From Allodiplogaster sudhausi (taxonomy: Eukaryota; Nematoda; Chromadorea; Rhabditida; Diplogasteridae), in NCBI GenBank assembly GCA_945643635.1, contig CALZFC010000139.1, forward strand, positions 357,501-421,500: a DNA stretch of 64,000 bases, read 5' to 3'. The number at the start of each line of letters is the position of its first letter. The stretch's first letter is position 1. A program made the position numbers and the translations under genes. This document shows, piece by piece, positions 33,501 to 44,059 of the stretch. The notes under the pieces were generated by a model. It ran no database searches. It was not told the DNA's origin and saw only the letters and a list, made by a program, of their open reading frames with translations.

Positions 33501-35506
33501 TTGTTCTTTGATCTCTGATCTTTGATCTCTTGGTCTCTTTTTATCGCTTGATCTCTTAATTCCACTCATGGTTTTGAACAAAATATTACAGCAAAACTTT
33601 CTTTTTCTAATACTTTTTACATATGCAATCAGATGGACAATGTTGAAAAAAAACTTTTTAGAAACAATTATGCGAGGGAATTTGTAATTTGAAAAAGAAA
33701 AAAAATATTTCATTTATCACGAAAAATAAATTCCGTTCGTATGTAAATTAGAAAGAAGATGATTTACAATCAAATAATGAACATCTTTACATGAAAAAAA
33801 AATCGAACTCTTAGATTTATTTAGAACTCTTGAACTTCTGTTCTCCTGATCTCCTGATCTCTTGATCTCTCTCAGGCCTAATCGGCGAGTGTCTCCTCGT
33901 GCATCCGGACGTACATCGCGCGTCTTCGCTGCCCCTCGGCCGCCGCCGCCGCCGATCTCTGAACATTCTCGTGCCGGGCAAGCGTAGGATCGTCGTGGTG
34001 GACTGGACGAGGGCGCCGGGAATTCCGAGGGAAAACGAGATCACCCAAGGTTCTCTCCCCGGTGGTTTTCCTTTCTCTGTTATTGACTGTCCTTTTTCTA
34101 CTACGATACTATCACTCCCTAACCGGTGGGTTGCAAAATATTAATCAATCAATCTATCAATTTGTGCGGTGTAACATGAAACACGAAATATACACGAGAT
34201 AAAATTATTATGAGAGATAGAATAAATTATACTGGAAAGCTGAGAGAGGATCCATTGCAGGTCTCCTCTAATTCATTTTCTCTCTCTCTCTCTCTTTTTC
34301 TATCTATCTCTTTCTTACTTGTTCCCTATTTTCTTCTAGCCCAATTTTCTCCTTCCTTGCCCTCTTTCCATATTCCGCTCACTTTCCAGATCTCCCCTTC
34401 TTTCCAGATCTCCCCTTCTTTCCAGATCTCCCCCTCTTTCCAGATCTCCCCCTCTTTCCAGATCTCCCCTCCTCCTCTGCCCATCGCCTCCGCCGCGCCC
34501 TCTCCTCCTCCCCTCCCTCGTCCGCTCTCTACGACCCGGTCGAGCTCGTCTGCGTGGCGGGAGGAGCGTGCGCGTGCGCAGAGAGGGCCTGCGATGTCAG
34601 ATGCGGAAAGTGCGCGGAGGGAGACGGAGAAGCGGCGACCGAGCAGATTTGCCATGGACAGGGATTCGGTAAGGAGAGAGAGAGAGAGAGAGAAAGAAAG
34701 AGGAGAAATTAACAGATAAAAAAGATTGTGGTAAAGGGAAATGATAGAGCGAAGTCACAGGCACATTTCCAGGCGCCACGGTGAAGCTGCAGTCCCTTTC
34801 CAATGCCACGATAGAGAGTGGCGAGTATTCCGTGCTCCACTTTCAAGTGCACCACTGGTTCGCGCCAGGACTCGCGCCTCCGGGTATCGTATCTTCTGAT
34901 CTCTTTTATATCTCTCTCCCAACTCTCTCTCCTCCCTCCCTCTTACTCTCTCTCTCTCTGTTCTCTCTGTTCTCTCTCTTCTCTCTGTTCTCTCTCCCTC
35001 TCCCCCTCTCTCCCTCTCTCCTCCTCTCTCTTTCTCCAGCTCGTCTCATTGCCTGGCTCCGCCCCTGCAACCGCCGCTGCCTTGCCCCCCTCACTGCCGG
35101 CGCCTCCTTCCTTCTTCTCGGCGATCGAACTTCGATCGTCGCTGACGAGAACGGAGAGTACGTTAAAAAAATATATTTTTATTATAATAATATTTTTTTA
35201 ATCTTTATTATTACTAATATTATTATTTTTTCGATATTTTAAATAGTATTTGTATATATATATATATTTCAGTTTTACTATAAAATTTCAGTGAAAGCAT
35301 AAATTTTCAATTTTATTCGCAATAATCAAAAACTTCATATCAACTAAAAAAAGGGAAAGAAGCAAAATGACAAATTGCAGAACGCACTAAAATTGCACAC
35401 TAAAATTTCTAGATTGCATTACGTCCTCCGTGACTGGGACCGCCTTTCGGTGGCGGATCAAAGCTGCGCCAGTCTCATCACCACGACCATCGCGGCCAAT
35501 TGCTAG
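18569..35506 (+). CDS. Complement C3-like protein of the alpha-2-macroglobulin/thioester family (5' end not seen)
   Basis: About 37 phase-consistent exons give some 1489 residues ending in TAG at 35504-35506. In order: MG3/MG4-like exons (18569-18661, 19419-19538, 19992-20150); MG5/MG6 (22308-22499, 22860-22980, 23244-23296, 23426-23551) with the family pattern around VALLTAVDARFYALQT; an anaphylatoxin-like exon (24113 on); RSNFTHVWLFEDYVIEF, the counterpart of the conserved R-x-F-P-E-x-W-L-W motif; MG7 (25521-25671, 25989-26087) with PSQVGRWSLGG and KNFFIEVDLPLVVYL; CUB/TED exons from 26289 to 31589; MG8 (31876-33492); and a C345C/NTR-like tail (34462-35506). The order matches C3/C4/C5 rather than insect TEPs or A2M, which lack the last domain. 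The canonical thioester is not present. MG1, MG2 and the signal peptide (perhaps 280 residues) were not found upstream. The product is expected to be secreted and act in humoral defence. Some splice joins (24303, 27875, 32596) are the least certain. Confidence 0.8.
23834..24303 (+). other. Anaphylatoxin-like exons of the C3-like gene
   Basis: Exon 23834-23987 joins in phase to the exon starting at 24113. The joined frame has Cys residues spaced C-x14-C-x13-C-x7-C (DRC, AGRCPEG, GDICLLK, IRACDEARK). Vertebrate C3a has CC-x12-C-x12-C-x6-CC, so four of the six positions are matched, and GDICLLKAIRACDEARK resembles the C-terminal helix of anaphylatoxins. Upstream LWDLSVFNQ matches the segment that precedes C3a. 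No RRRR-type processing site is visible before it. The 3' end of the second exon is uncertain: a donor at 24303 keeps phase. Confidence 0.6.
24300..24545 (+). repeat. About 55-bp tandem repeat, four copies
   Basis: A unit beginning ATAGTGAAGAGACTGAGAG and containing GAGAACAGATAT recurs about every 55-60 bp four times in an intron of the C3-like gene, with a few substitutions. Each unit carries a GTGAAG that could act as a splice donor; the first one (24304) is the donor used in my model. Confidence 0.75.
26191..26231 (-). repeat. Inverted copy of the downstream exon inside the intron
   Basis: This intronic stretch (GCCGCAACGCGAGCGTGCGC and flanks) is the reverse complement of exon bases 26391-26431, with about six mismatches over 41 bp. 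The intervening 160 nt include the acceptor at 26288, so pre-mRNA could pair across it. Confidence 0.75.
27587..27875 (+). other. Thioester-region exons with substituted GCGEQ motif
   Basis: Exons 27587-27664 and 27732-27875 encode the start of the TED domain. Aligned on the following helix (TQLAVQLFRLKQLRLSP matching the family I-Y-V-L-x-Y-L-x-x-T-x-Q-L-T-P pattern), the position of GCGEQ reads GVLEY. Both Cys and Gln, which make the intramolecular thioester, are absent. The 67-nt intron between the exons leaves no room for a hidden motif. Downstream TED exons (28266-28371, 28595-28736) remain recognisable. Confidence 0.65.
29545..29672 (+). repeat. Dispersed splice-edge repeat, copy 1
   Basis: Contains GTAGTTGCGACTCTCT, GGCAAAAGGGCGCGAATTTA and a GGGTTTATGGCTTCTT tail. 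It is in sense orientation and its 3' end lies about 15 bp before the acceptor of the C3-like exon at 29688. Confidence 0.65.
30660..31170 (+). repeat. Degenerate duplications of an exon 3' end within the following intron
   Basis: The last about 35 bp of the exon ending at 30719, with its donor and flank (GACGAGCACGG, TATGCCAATTCACTGGTCAG, GGATACT), recur at 30926-30985 and in weaker form near 30805-30850 and 31095-31170. GGATACTRTA motifs are interspersed throughout. Confidence 0.7.
31617..31720 (-). repeat. Dispersed splice-edge repeat, copy 2 (antisense)
   Basis: Reverse complement of the family: GGAGTCCAAAACTC, ATTTGAATTCGCGCC, TTTGCCTGACACAAGG, then CGCGTCTACAATAGTCA. Its 3' end faces the exon that ends at 31589, 27 bp away. 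Confidence 0.7.
34381..34461 (+). promoter_or_regulatory. Five tandem in-frame 3' splice sites, 18-bp period
   Basis: The unit TTTCCAGATCTCCCCTTC is repeated immediately before the exon encoding the C345C-like domain. Each unit has a CAG acceptor, giving candidate exon starts at 34390, 34408, 34426, 34444 and 34462. All have the same phase, so upstream choices would add steps of six residues (DLPFFP or DLPLFP). My model uses the last. Confidence 0.75.
34462..35506 (+). other. C345C/NTR-like C-terminal domain exons
   Basis: Exons 34462-34668, 34773-34883, 35040-35157 and 35413-35506. The first has CVAGGACACAERACDVRCGK, matching the C-x-C-A-E-x-x-C linker that precedes the C345C domain of C3 and C4. 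The rest follows the NTR pattern: YSVLHFQVHHWF, paired Cys in RPCNRRC, ASFLLLGD before YVLRDWDRL, then a Cys-containing end. The exon at 33876-34049 also fits: GECLLVHPD corresponds to the C3 segment with a Cys and His-Pro before this linker. Confidence 0.7.
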
Positions 35507-35509
35507 AGC

Positions 35510-37330
35510 ACAGTAAAATATGATTATTTTTATTGTTTTTTTGGCATTATTTTAATTTAATTTAAACATTTGTTATGTTTAAATTAAATTAACATTTAAA
35601 TACTTATATTAATATTTTTATATAGCCATTGAGAAATGGAAGTTATGTAAAAGAGGCTGTCTATTAAAGGAGGCGAAAACTCAAAATTTTCGCTATTAGG
35701 ATGATTCTGTGAATGTGTCTGGATTGAGCTTGCGAATGCATCAGCAAAAAGCCACTTTTCTAAACTAAAAGTTAAAGGATTATTTTCCATCTGAAATGTG
35801 TTGCCTGAACCTAAAGGAATATTAGTGTGTTGCACAGAACATTAAATTTAACAGTTGTCGCCAACTAAATTTCGGTCTAAAACGCTTGTCGTAGCAGATT
35901 AGACCAGCGAGGGGTGAAATATGGTTCCATCGGCCGTGAAATATATGCCGACACATGCACAATTCACTACCGGACGCAAAATTGAAAATGCTTGCTTTAC
36001 GAGAGCAAGTATCTTGGCAAATTGCCATTGCTCATAAAAGATAAGGCATTTCGTGTTAGGAGTTAACGACTTTCAACCTTCTTTAAACTTAAAATCTACC
36101 GTAGTCGTCAAGAAAAGATCATTTAATAATAGAGATGTGGACAGCAAAATAGGTGGATTTTTAACTCCATGGACAGCCTGGAAAACTTCTTTATCGCTAT
36201 TTTCTAGCTTTTGTCAATATGATGTTTGCTACGCTTCATAAGACTGTATTCTTGTCCATTCTTGTTCAATTTTATTTTTTGTGCCACTTGATGTTCGATA
36301 ATCTACACTTGTCTTCTTTATGCAAAATCGTTTGTGAACGAGTTTTATTTCCGCCAGTCACTTGGTGCTTATGTTTAATTGTCCAAATTTCAAAATACAT
36401 AATTAGGGAACCGGGGTGAGAAAAAGGCATTTTTCTATGGTTTTGTCCGAATTGAATGATTGCCAGCAGAATAAAGTGTTCTTTTCAACGTCAGTTTAAT
36501 CGATATAGATTTAAAAATAATTATTATTATACTTCCGTAGCCAACTAATTGCCGTATAAATACGAGTTTATAAAGTAAAATAATTCTTTATTTTTATTTC
36601 AGAAAATGTATTTGTACTTCAATGTTAAGTAGTTCGCTTTCCTTTTGGCCAAGTGTTTCGTAAATAAATAAATGAGAACATACATATGTACATATGTATA
36701 TACCCATCGACATTGCTTCTTATCTGCGTCTGATCTGGAAAAAAACTCGATTTTGGGATCGAATATCTGGAACATTCCCCGTGGCATTCATTGTTCAACA
36801 TAATCATTGTTCATGACATACATACAGTGGCGCTCATAAAAACTCGGAATTCAGGTTTTTTGACCATAACTTTGTTAAAGATGGGAATATTTCAATGAAA
36901 CTTTCAGGGTTGTGAAAGAACAAACATCGTGAGATTCCGTATTTTCTCTAATAGGACCCCTTGATAATGCCAATGAACATGGTAACCCTAAAGTCGGGCA
37001 AAATAAAAGTGTACATACATAATTAATAATTGCCTCACGATGCAAATACTAACTATGTATAATACTCACGTTAATTTTTAATTTGCATTTTAGCATGTAT
37101 TAATCTTGCCATTTCAGAACAGCCGAGGACCCAGCCGGATAGGGTGGACTATGGGATATAGGCCCCAGAAATCAAAGTAGGGTAAACGGAGATTCTGTAG
37201 TCAACTTGAACAATGAAAAAAAACGTGCTTTATCTGATGATAGGAGTATCACTAGGGGAGTTGTAAAAGGAGTGGCACCAGGGAGTGGTAAAAGGAGTGG
37301 TGCCAGGAGTGGTACCAGGAGTGGTATCAG
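35510..37330. other. Spacer without recognised genes
   Basis: AT-rich sequence with several short chance ORFs and a Tc1-like terminus near 36825. No phase-consistent exons were seen. Confidence 0.5.
36825..37015 (+). mobile_element. Tc1/mariner-like terminal fragment
   Basis: CAGTGGCGCTCATAAAAACT follows a TA dinucleotide, as expected for Tc1-type ends. The next about 180 bp (GACCATAACTTTGTTAAAG and on to AAAAGTGTACATACAT) look like Tc1-type subterminal sequence. No matching inverted end or transposase frame was found nearby, so it is probably a solo end or relic. Confidence 0.45.
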
Positions 37331-37334
37331 GGCT

Positions 37335-38033
37335 TCAGTGACAATGGCTTTCATATTTTTTTGCGTGTTTTGCATATTTTGGAGAGGTTCCGACTACAGT
37401 CCCATCCCGTGTAAGGTCGATGCAGCCGAGCTTCGCGAGCGGTGACCGTTTCGTATCATCGATATCGTAGTAGGACCAGCGCTTTTTACCGCCGTCGCAT
37501 TTAAAGCAGGGGTTGACAATCTTCAGGAAGTACAAGGTTCCCTGTTAAGAGTTCATTCATTAAACAATACACTAATACATCAAATTACAGAATTAAATTT
37601 AGAAAATTATGTTACGGAGATATAGTGCACAAGCACTTAATTCTTTGACATTATTACTGACATTCGGGTGGAAGTAATTCGTTTTTATTTCAGTTGCATA
37701 CTCGCCATTGATAACCGCATGTCCTTGTGAGACAATTCTTGCGTCTTCTGCAATAGAAATCCGTGATCGAACTGTTTTTCCCGTTTTCTGCTTCAATCAA
37801 CATTATGAGTCCGGTCACTGCTTCAGACACAACTAAAAATTTGACATAATTGTGTAGAACTTGCGTTTATGAAAATAGTCGAGCAGAGAGACGAGAGCCT
37901 CTTTGCCTGTGAGATTTTCATTGGGGCAATGCAAACCGAACTCGATCGTGACAGGGTAGGTGAAGATCGGAGTGAGCAGCGCGGCGACTCCAAGGAGTGC
38001 ACAAGAGAGGAAGAAGCGGCGGAGCAGGAACAT
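37335..38033 (-). CDS. Small secreted transthyretin-like protein (TTR-like/DUF290)
   Basis: Exon 1 starts at ATG 38033-38031, two bases after a TTTGCCAG acceptor that could take a spliced leader. It encodes a signal peptide (MFLLRRFFLSCALLGVAALL) followed by EFGLHCPNENLTGKEALVSL. A middle exon (about 37780-37670) reads DARIVSQGHAVINGEYATEI then KTNYFHPN before a GT donor. The last exon (37541-37335) reads GTLYFLKIVNPCFKCDGGKK and ends ESHCH-stop. Nematode TTR-like proteins share a signal peptide, a first strand with Cys, a G-x-x-x-x-G-x-F/Y turn and a P-x-L-Y-x-x-x-x-x-C strand; these are all recognisable. The join from exon 1 to the middle exon could not be phased cleanly, so the central part is uncertain. 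Such proteins are extracellular; the ligand is unknown. Confidence 0.45.
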
Positions 38034-38099
38034 TTCTGGCAAATGGAAACATAATTGACTGATATCTGAGGATTGGCCATATTTTAAGCGATTATATAT

Positions 38100-38586
38100 A
38101 TATATATATATGATTACAAGAGAAATAAAGAAAGTCAAAACTGGGTATCCTACGAACAGAAAATCCCCATAGCCAATGAACGGCAAAATAACTATGCCGA
38201 AGCAGATCAGAGAGAAGGCCGACAGTCCGCGGACGAAGCAGCTGAATGAAATGAATAGCTTTTCGAGAGCCGAACTACATGAATAACTTGAAATTGATGG
38301 TCAAAAGTGCAATAAAAGTATCACTCAATGTCAGTTGTAAGTACTCATGAATTGTAACAAGACTCACATAGAAAGTTCAACAACCTTTATTCAGGACGAG
38401 AGATGCAACTATCGTGTATATGGATATATAGATTATCATTGCTGCACTAGCTGCACTATTCCCTCTCAGGTACGAAAGTATTCCATCCTCCACACCAAAT
38501 AAAAACCGCCACCTGAGCCATTAATAAACCGTGTTCTACCCGGCTCTCTCTTGTTGTCCATATTCTTTAGGCTGCCTTGCAAGCAA

Positions 38587-38621
<35 letters not shown>

Positions 38622-39060
38622 TCCTCTCTCGTTCTTGCCTTGTATTCACACTAGTATTTTTGATGTATGAATAAATAAATAAATCAACGATCCGTGTAAG
38701 CAGAATGTGGCATGCGATGAGTGTAAATCTCGAGGGAAGCAGGACAGCTAGCTTTTCAAGGGTGGTGGACATGAGAATAAGCAAGCTTGCCATATGTACC
38801 TTCCCATGTCTGCTTGTTCATCCCCGCCGGCGACGGCCAGTTCGCGAAGCAGAGGACGTCGCTTACGATCTTCTGGATGTTGACGTCGTAGGCGGAAGGC
38901 GTGGAAATGGACGGAGACGAGTTGGCGGATAGGGAGATGTAGGGGCGATTGGGTGGAAGGGCCATGGGAGAGAGCGTGATAAGCGAGAGACGAGAGAGAA
39001 GAGGGAGAAGGCTGGGGTAGAAAGCAGCGGGAAGGTCACCTCTCACCGTGAAGGGCGAAA
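38100..39060 (-). CDS. Putative multi-pass membrane protein, exons only
   Basis: Three candidate exons on the minus strand. About 39045-38793 encodes a stretch with SLSANSSPSISTPSAYDVN and DVLCFANWPSPAGMNKQTWE before a GTACAT donor. About 38517-38382 encodes WRFLFGVEDGILSYLRGNSA followed by a hydrophobic segment (AMIIYISIYTIVASLVLNK). About 38242-38125 encodes CFVRGLSAFSLICFGIVILP and GDFLFVGYPVLTFFISLVI. Two hydrophobic segments in consecutive exons argue for a membrane protein. Phase between the first and second exon does not close, and I do not recognise the family; a transporter or TM9SF-like protein was considered but not supported. Confidence 0.3.
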
Positions 39061-39844
39061 GAAGGATGACGGGCGAGAAGGGAGTGAAGGGCAAGAAGCG
39101 GAAAACTCATCGCGCTTTAACACTTCGTCAGTCGCTCCTTCCACATTTCCATTATCTTCTATGATTCTGAGCTTGAAGAGTTGGCACACTCTTCTTTCAT
39201 CACAACCGTTATTATGTTTCCAATAAAATGAAAATACTTTACTCACGCTACTATATTCGCGACAAATTCAGAGGATTGTTATGTTATGCAAGGTTAAAAA
39301 GATACACGTTCAAAAAGACAAATCATTGAAATGGGAACCTTGGCCAATCAATAGCATGTTTTTCTGATTCGAGATAGTAGTGAGTGAAACAAAGTCAACC
39401 ATCGGCAAGTCCATTCGCGGTCGCACTCTTTCACTTTCCTTTAGGAGAGAGCGAGAGAGAGAAAGAGCGAGAGAGAGAGAAAGGGAGAGATAGGAAGATA
39501 GATAGAAATGAGCAGGAAGAGAGTAAAGAAGCGACCGCTACTCTAGTGAATGATTCGCACAAGCGACCTGTCCTTCCCTTCCCATGCCTGCAGATCCTCT
39601 CGCCCTCTAACCATCTCCATCTACATCTCTCTCTCTTTGTCTCTCTTCTCCTTACGTTTCTGTTCTCTCGCGATAAGATTCATCTCAGCTGATTGCCGTT
39701 TCCTTCCCCATAAATCGTAATATTACGGGATGTTTGGTCTAAAAGAATAATCTTGTTATTTAAACATATGTAAGTGATCGAATAATAGTGTTGCGTCTGC
39801 CTACCAACTAAAAAACGCGTACATTTTAATTGTCGTTGCGAGAG

Positions 39845-42202
39845 ATGAGAATCGGAGCGTGGCTGCTCCTTGGATTGGCGAGTGCGCTCCAGCCAGACCG
39901 GCCAGTCCCTCGATACGCCATCCGCCTTGAGCGGTCGCCTTCTCTGAGATGGCTGCAGCCCATCAAGGACCATCTCGAATATCTCCCAGCTGTCAACGAT
40001 ATGGCCAAGTTACTTTCCATGGAAAATTCTGAGCTTTCAGACCTGTTTCTTTCACAATATCAAATTACTTTGTAAAGCTAAATTTAATTTAGAATAAAAT
40101 AAAATAACAAATCAGGAGGATTTATCAGGAATATTGTGCCTGATTGGCTGCAGCCGCTGGCCTTCTGGGCAGCCGAGCAAGTGAGGCATTTCTTCCTGAA
40201 GGAATACGCAGAGGAGCTGGAGGGTTATATGCACTTTCATTCTTTAATCAACAGTCAATTCTGTAGAAAGGAAGAGAATGCCAGAGTTATTCTAATTAAA
40301 ATGGAATAACAGGCAAGTTCTTATCAGGAGAAGAGAGAGAAAAGAGAGAGTTGGGAAGTGGGAAGGTTGGAGGAAAGCGCCTTTGGCGAAGACGAAGAAC
40401 ATTGCAAGTATTACAGGGAGTAAGGAACTGAAGATTAAGGAGAGGGAGCGAAACAGAAACAGAGAGAGAGTGCGATAGGGGAGAATGAGCATTGAGAGAG
40501 AGAGAGAAAGAGAAAAAAGCGATGCAGTGAAGAGAGCGTAGTGAGAGAGAGAGTAGTGAGACCGAGAGATAGAGAGAGAGATAGTACAGAGACAGAGAAA
40601 GAGAAAGCGCTAATCAGTATTGCGTAATCACATATTAGTGAAAGGGGAATGGATTGCATCTTTACGAACGGGGATATTTCCAGTTATCAGAATACGAATT
40701 CCGAACACGAAGCTAACAATAAGACAAAAATTGTCAACTAAAATAATAGCATTCTTAAGGAATGGCTAAAGCGTCCGGGCTTCCACTTGGAGAAATCGTC
40801 GGTCTAAACCTTCTCTATGATCTCACTGCTCGCAAGCGAGATCCACGAGAACAGTCAGAGAGCGGAGAGAGAGTACGGTAAAACGAGAGAGGGCGAGAGA
40901 AGAGAGAGTACTTGAAGAGTGATGTACAAGGGCTGCACTTCCATCGTGGCGGAAGACGCCTCGGGCCATCTCTGGCACGGCAGGAATCTCGATTTCAATT
41001 ATGGCGAACTCCTTAGAAACGTCACGATTATTGCTGATTTCATGAGAGGAGACAAGGTGAGTGAGACTTTCATTTTGAGAGAGAGAGAATAGAGAGGGAA
41101 AGAGAGACAGGGGAGAGAAAGGAGAGACAAAGAGAGTAAAGAAGGAGAGAGACGGGTGAGAAAGGAGAGAGAGTGGAGAGAGTGCCACCCTACCTGAGGC
41201 AGTATCGTAGATTCTGTACACGGGCGTGACATTCGTATTGTATGCCGGAATCATCACGGGCCAGAAGCCGGGCGCCTTCTCACTTTCACTCAATGAACGA
41301 GGCTATTTCTTATCTTAGTTGACTTACAACATAAAAAAAAGAGTCTGATTTACTTATGCAAGTTTACAGATTCTGGCTCGATGGTGGACAATATTGTTAT
41401 GTCCATTTATACGCACTTTAGTCGCCCTGTCAGCTTCGTTCTGAGACAGGTTTATTCAATTTTTTTCCTTACAATTAAGCGTTACTTTTATTCTCTAAAC
41501 TAAAATAATCATTTTAATGAATAAACCTTTAAAAGACTTTGACTAATAGATTTTGAGCGGAGAATACAGAAATAAAATGATGGATGAAATTGAGACTTTG
41601 GAAGAAGAAAGTTCGTTTGAACAAGCGGTTGGACGGCTTGTTAAAGTACAACTCATCAGCTCAGCTTACATCATCGTCGCGGGCACTGCGCCCAAGCAAG
41701 GCGCAGTCATCTCGAAGTTCTCTTTCTTCTTCATCTTCTTTTCTATTCCATATATTTACACCAAACTAAGTAATTTGTGGCATTGCTTTTAGACCAGTCT
41801 TGGCCTTATCCTATGCTGTATATTGAGCATACTTAAGGAATCGTCTCAACACGGTAGATGTTCAATATCTTGGAGACGATGGAGGATGGTTCCTAGTCCA
41901 GACCAATTTCGATCACTGGGGAAAGGAGGGCGATGGCAGAAAGTTCGCTCTTGCTCTTTCTCTCTCACTCTCTCTCTCTCTCTTATTCTCCATTTTTCCA
42001 ACAGTCTTTTTTTTACAGAGGAAACGCTACGAAGAATCTGAAAAAGCTCGGCCAGTCTGAGCTTAACACAGACAGCATTTATGAAGTTCTCTCCACTTCT
42101 CCCGTGGGCAACATGTAAGTCTTCTTCTTATTCCTTCCTCAAATGCATTAAGGAAGATTAAGGCAAACGAACGTGAAAGCGAAAGAGGGACGGAAAGAGA
42201 GA

Positions 42203-42244
<42 letters not shown>

Positions 42245-42392
42245 CCAAGAGAAGAGAGAGAAAGAGAAGAAAGAATATAGAGACAAGGTTATGAAAGAGA
42301 ATGACTGCAGTCTTACCATCTTCACAACCGTCATGTCTCCTGCCATACCGGATCTCATTTATAATACAACTTTCATCCGTTATATTCTCTAA
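39845..42392 (+). CDS. Acid ceramidase/NAAA-type N-terminal nucleophile amidase
   Basis: Ten exons (39845-40008, 40129-40223, 40760-40853, 40918-41056, 41211-41301, 41370-41449, 41550-41716, 41838-41942, 42019-42114, 42311-42392) give exactly 370 residues plus stop. It starts with a signal peptide (MRIGAWLLLGLASALQ), then the NAAA N-terminal pattern (VPRYAIRLERS, NIVPDWLQPL). The family nucleophile is Cys124 in KGCTSIVAEDASGHLWHGRN, the site of autocleavage into alpha and beta chains. GIITGQKPGAFSLSLNER, LISSAYIIVAGT, WFLVQTNFDHW and IYEVLSTSPVGN follow in family order. It should hydrolyse ceramide or N-acylethanolamine in lysosomes; which one cannot be told. An insert (TARKRDPREQVMY) precedes the Cys compared with vertebrate enzymes. 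One intron (after 41301) would need a GC donor. Confidence 0.9.
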
Positions 42393-42764
42393 TACGCAAT
42401 TAATCAAGTTAAGCAATTCTTGAAATAAAGATGCAGAAGGGAAGATGAGAACTGCAGAGGATTGCTGAATAAGCATTCATGGAAAATGGGCGTTGTTCAA
42501 GAAAAAGGAGGAAGCCAGGGAATGGGAGTATCGAGATCAGAGAGAAAGAGAGAGAGAGAGAGAGAGCTAGAGGAGCGAGAGAGCGTGAAAAGGACTGAAA
42601 GAGACGAAAACGATAGAAGTTCCGACGCATCCTCTAGTGATGTTTCTTGTTTGACCATCGACGTTTCTAGACTAGCGGGGTCCTTATGGACTCAAATTAC
42701 AGATGAAGCATGTAATAATCAGAGGTCGGTTCTTTTGAATTACAACGAAACTCAGCAGTAATCT

Positions 42765-42862
42765 ATTTGAATTTTCCTGACTAATATTATCGCGTCCTCT
42801 AAACCGCGTGTTTGTATCACTCTAAAAGGCGTGAATTCAAGTTTGAGTTTTGGCTCCTTTAT
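42765..42862 (+). repeat. Dispersed splice-edge repeat, copy 3
   Basis: TTTGAATTTTCCTGACTAAT, ATCGCGTCCTCTAAA, GGCGTGAATTCAAG and TTTTGGCTCCTTTATG match the family. It lies downstream of the acid ceramidase-like stop, and no exon was recognised at its end. Confidence 0.65.
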
Positions 42863-43501
42863 GTTCGCCGCGTGTCAGAAGAAAACTTTTGTTTGCCCTG
42901 TCAGACAAGCCTGACAATATTTTTCTCAGGCTCATTCGTCTTTTCTCCACCCGAAAAGTATATCACGGCGGCATTATGTTATAAAATACATTTTGATCAA
43001 AGACATGCTAAAAGAGAACAAAAAACAAACATCACCTACATCAATGTTGGACATTTCTCGATACGCACTCAATCGTAGCTCCGAACGTCAGATTTGCCGT
43101 GAAGAAAGCTGCTTGCCAGCTTCTTGAAGAAAGCTAAAGCGAAGAATACCTATAATTTTGTACCTTGAAACATCAATACGCAAAGAATATGGAATCTGAT
43201 AAATAATCATTATTCAAGACATGTTCACGATTTCTTTCTCATAATGCAGCTGTCTAGGAACTTCGTACCGAGGGAACAAAATGGCAAAATAATTCAAATT
43301 TAAGTAAGAGAAAGAAAGAGTTATTCTCGAGTTTTTATTTAGAGAATGAAGAAACACGTATGTATTATTATTACATCGTTTAATGTATACAAAAAAAGGA
43401 TAATAGGATTAGAATTTTTGAAGATGAAAATTATGAGCCTACTCGGTGGTTTCATTGAAAAAAGAAATGCTAAATATATACATACATATGTACCTAAGGA
43501 G

Positions 43502-43820
43502 CCTGATGAGTCATTCATTTGATAACGGTAAATGAGCATGAGCTGTGCAAGCAGAACGCGGTGTGTGAGTGAGAGATAAACGATGACTGACAATGAGTCA
43601 CGCATCAACTCTGCCAACGATTCTAGCTCTATCTCCATGTCAGAATGTTTATAACAGAGTATGGAAAGGAGTCTATTTCTGAACGGTATACAATTCGCAG
43701 AATTGTAGTGCAGATGGCAAACGAAGAGCTCGGATGGTACAGAATGACTGTACGATGACTAATCTAAACATAAACGTTTCATCGCCGAGCATTGTTAATA
43801 TAAAACCGCTGATATAAAAA
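43502..43820 (+). repeat. About 300-bp sequence with an inverted diverged copy at 52.2-52.5 kb
   Basis: Shared blocks include GATGAGTCATT, GATAAACGATGAC, GTCTATTTCTGAA, ACAATTCGCA, GATGACTAAT and CATAAACGTTTC, in the same order. Identity is roughly 75 percent by eye. It ends about 240 bp before the PLA2-like start codon, so it could be a duplicated promoter region. Confidence 0.65.
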
Positions 43821-44059
43821 CGTCGATCATCCTGACAGTGATATGACGAATTTTGTTTCATTTTTGAAAGTCGTAGCTATGTAAATATACATTGTAGGAT
43901 AGCCAATTCAAATGTTTTGATGAAATAAATAATAATAATAATAACTGTTTTTTAATTGACTTTAAAACATCGTAACATCATTAAACTTAAAAAGTATGAT
44001 TAAATAAATAAATACATAATTCGTTTTATTAGCATCACTGACAGGTCCACGAACGCACG

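Larger units (their letters stand above)
42400..44050. other. Intergenic region upstream of the PLA2-like gene
   Basis: Holds a GA tract, copy 3 of the dispersed repeat and, at 43502-43820, a stretch with an inverted diverged copy at 52170-52463. TATAAAA-like motifs lie at about 43800. No gene found. Confidence 0.5.

Noticed and set aside
33093..33713. 206-residue minus-strand ORF
   Set aside because: It overlaps the plus-strand exon 33387-33492, which fits the C3-like MG8 domain in phase, and has no recognisable features.
37255..37335. Repeated GGAGTGGTACCA frames as a coding minisatellite
   Set aside because: It lies after the stop of the TTR-like gene and is open only by chance; it is a short 12-bp tandem repeat.
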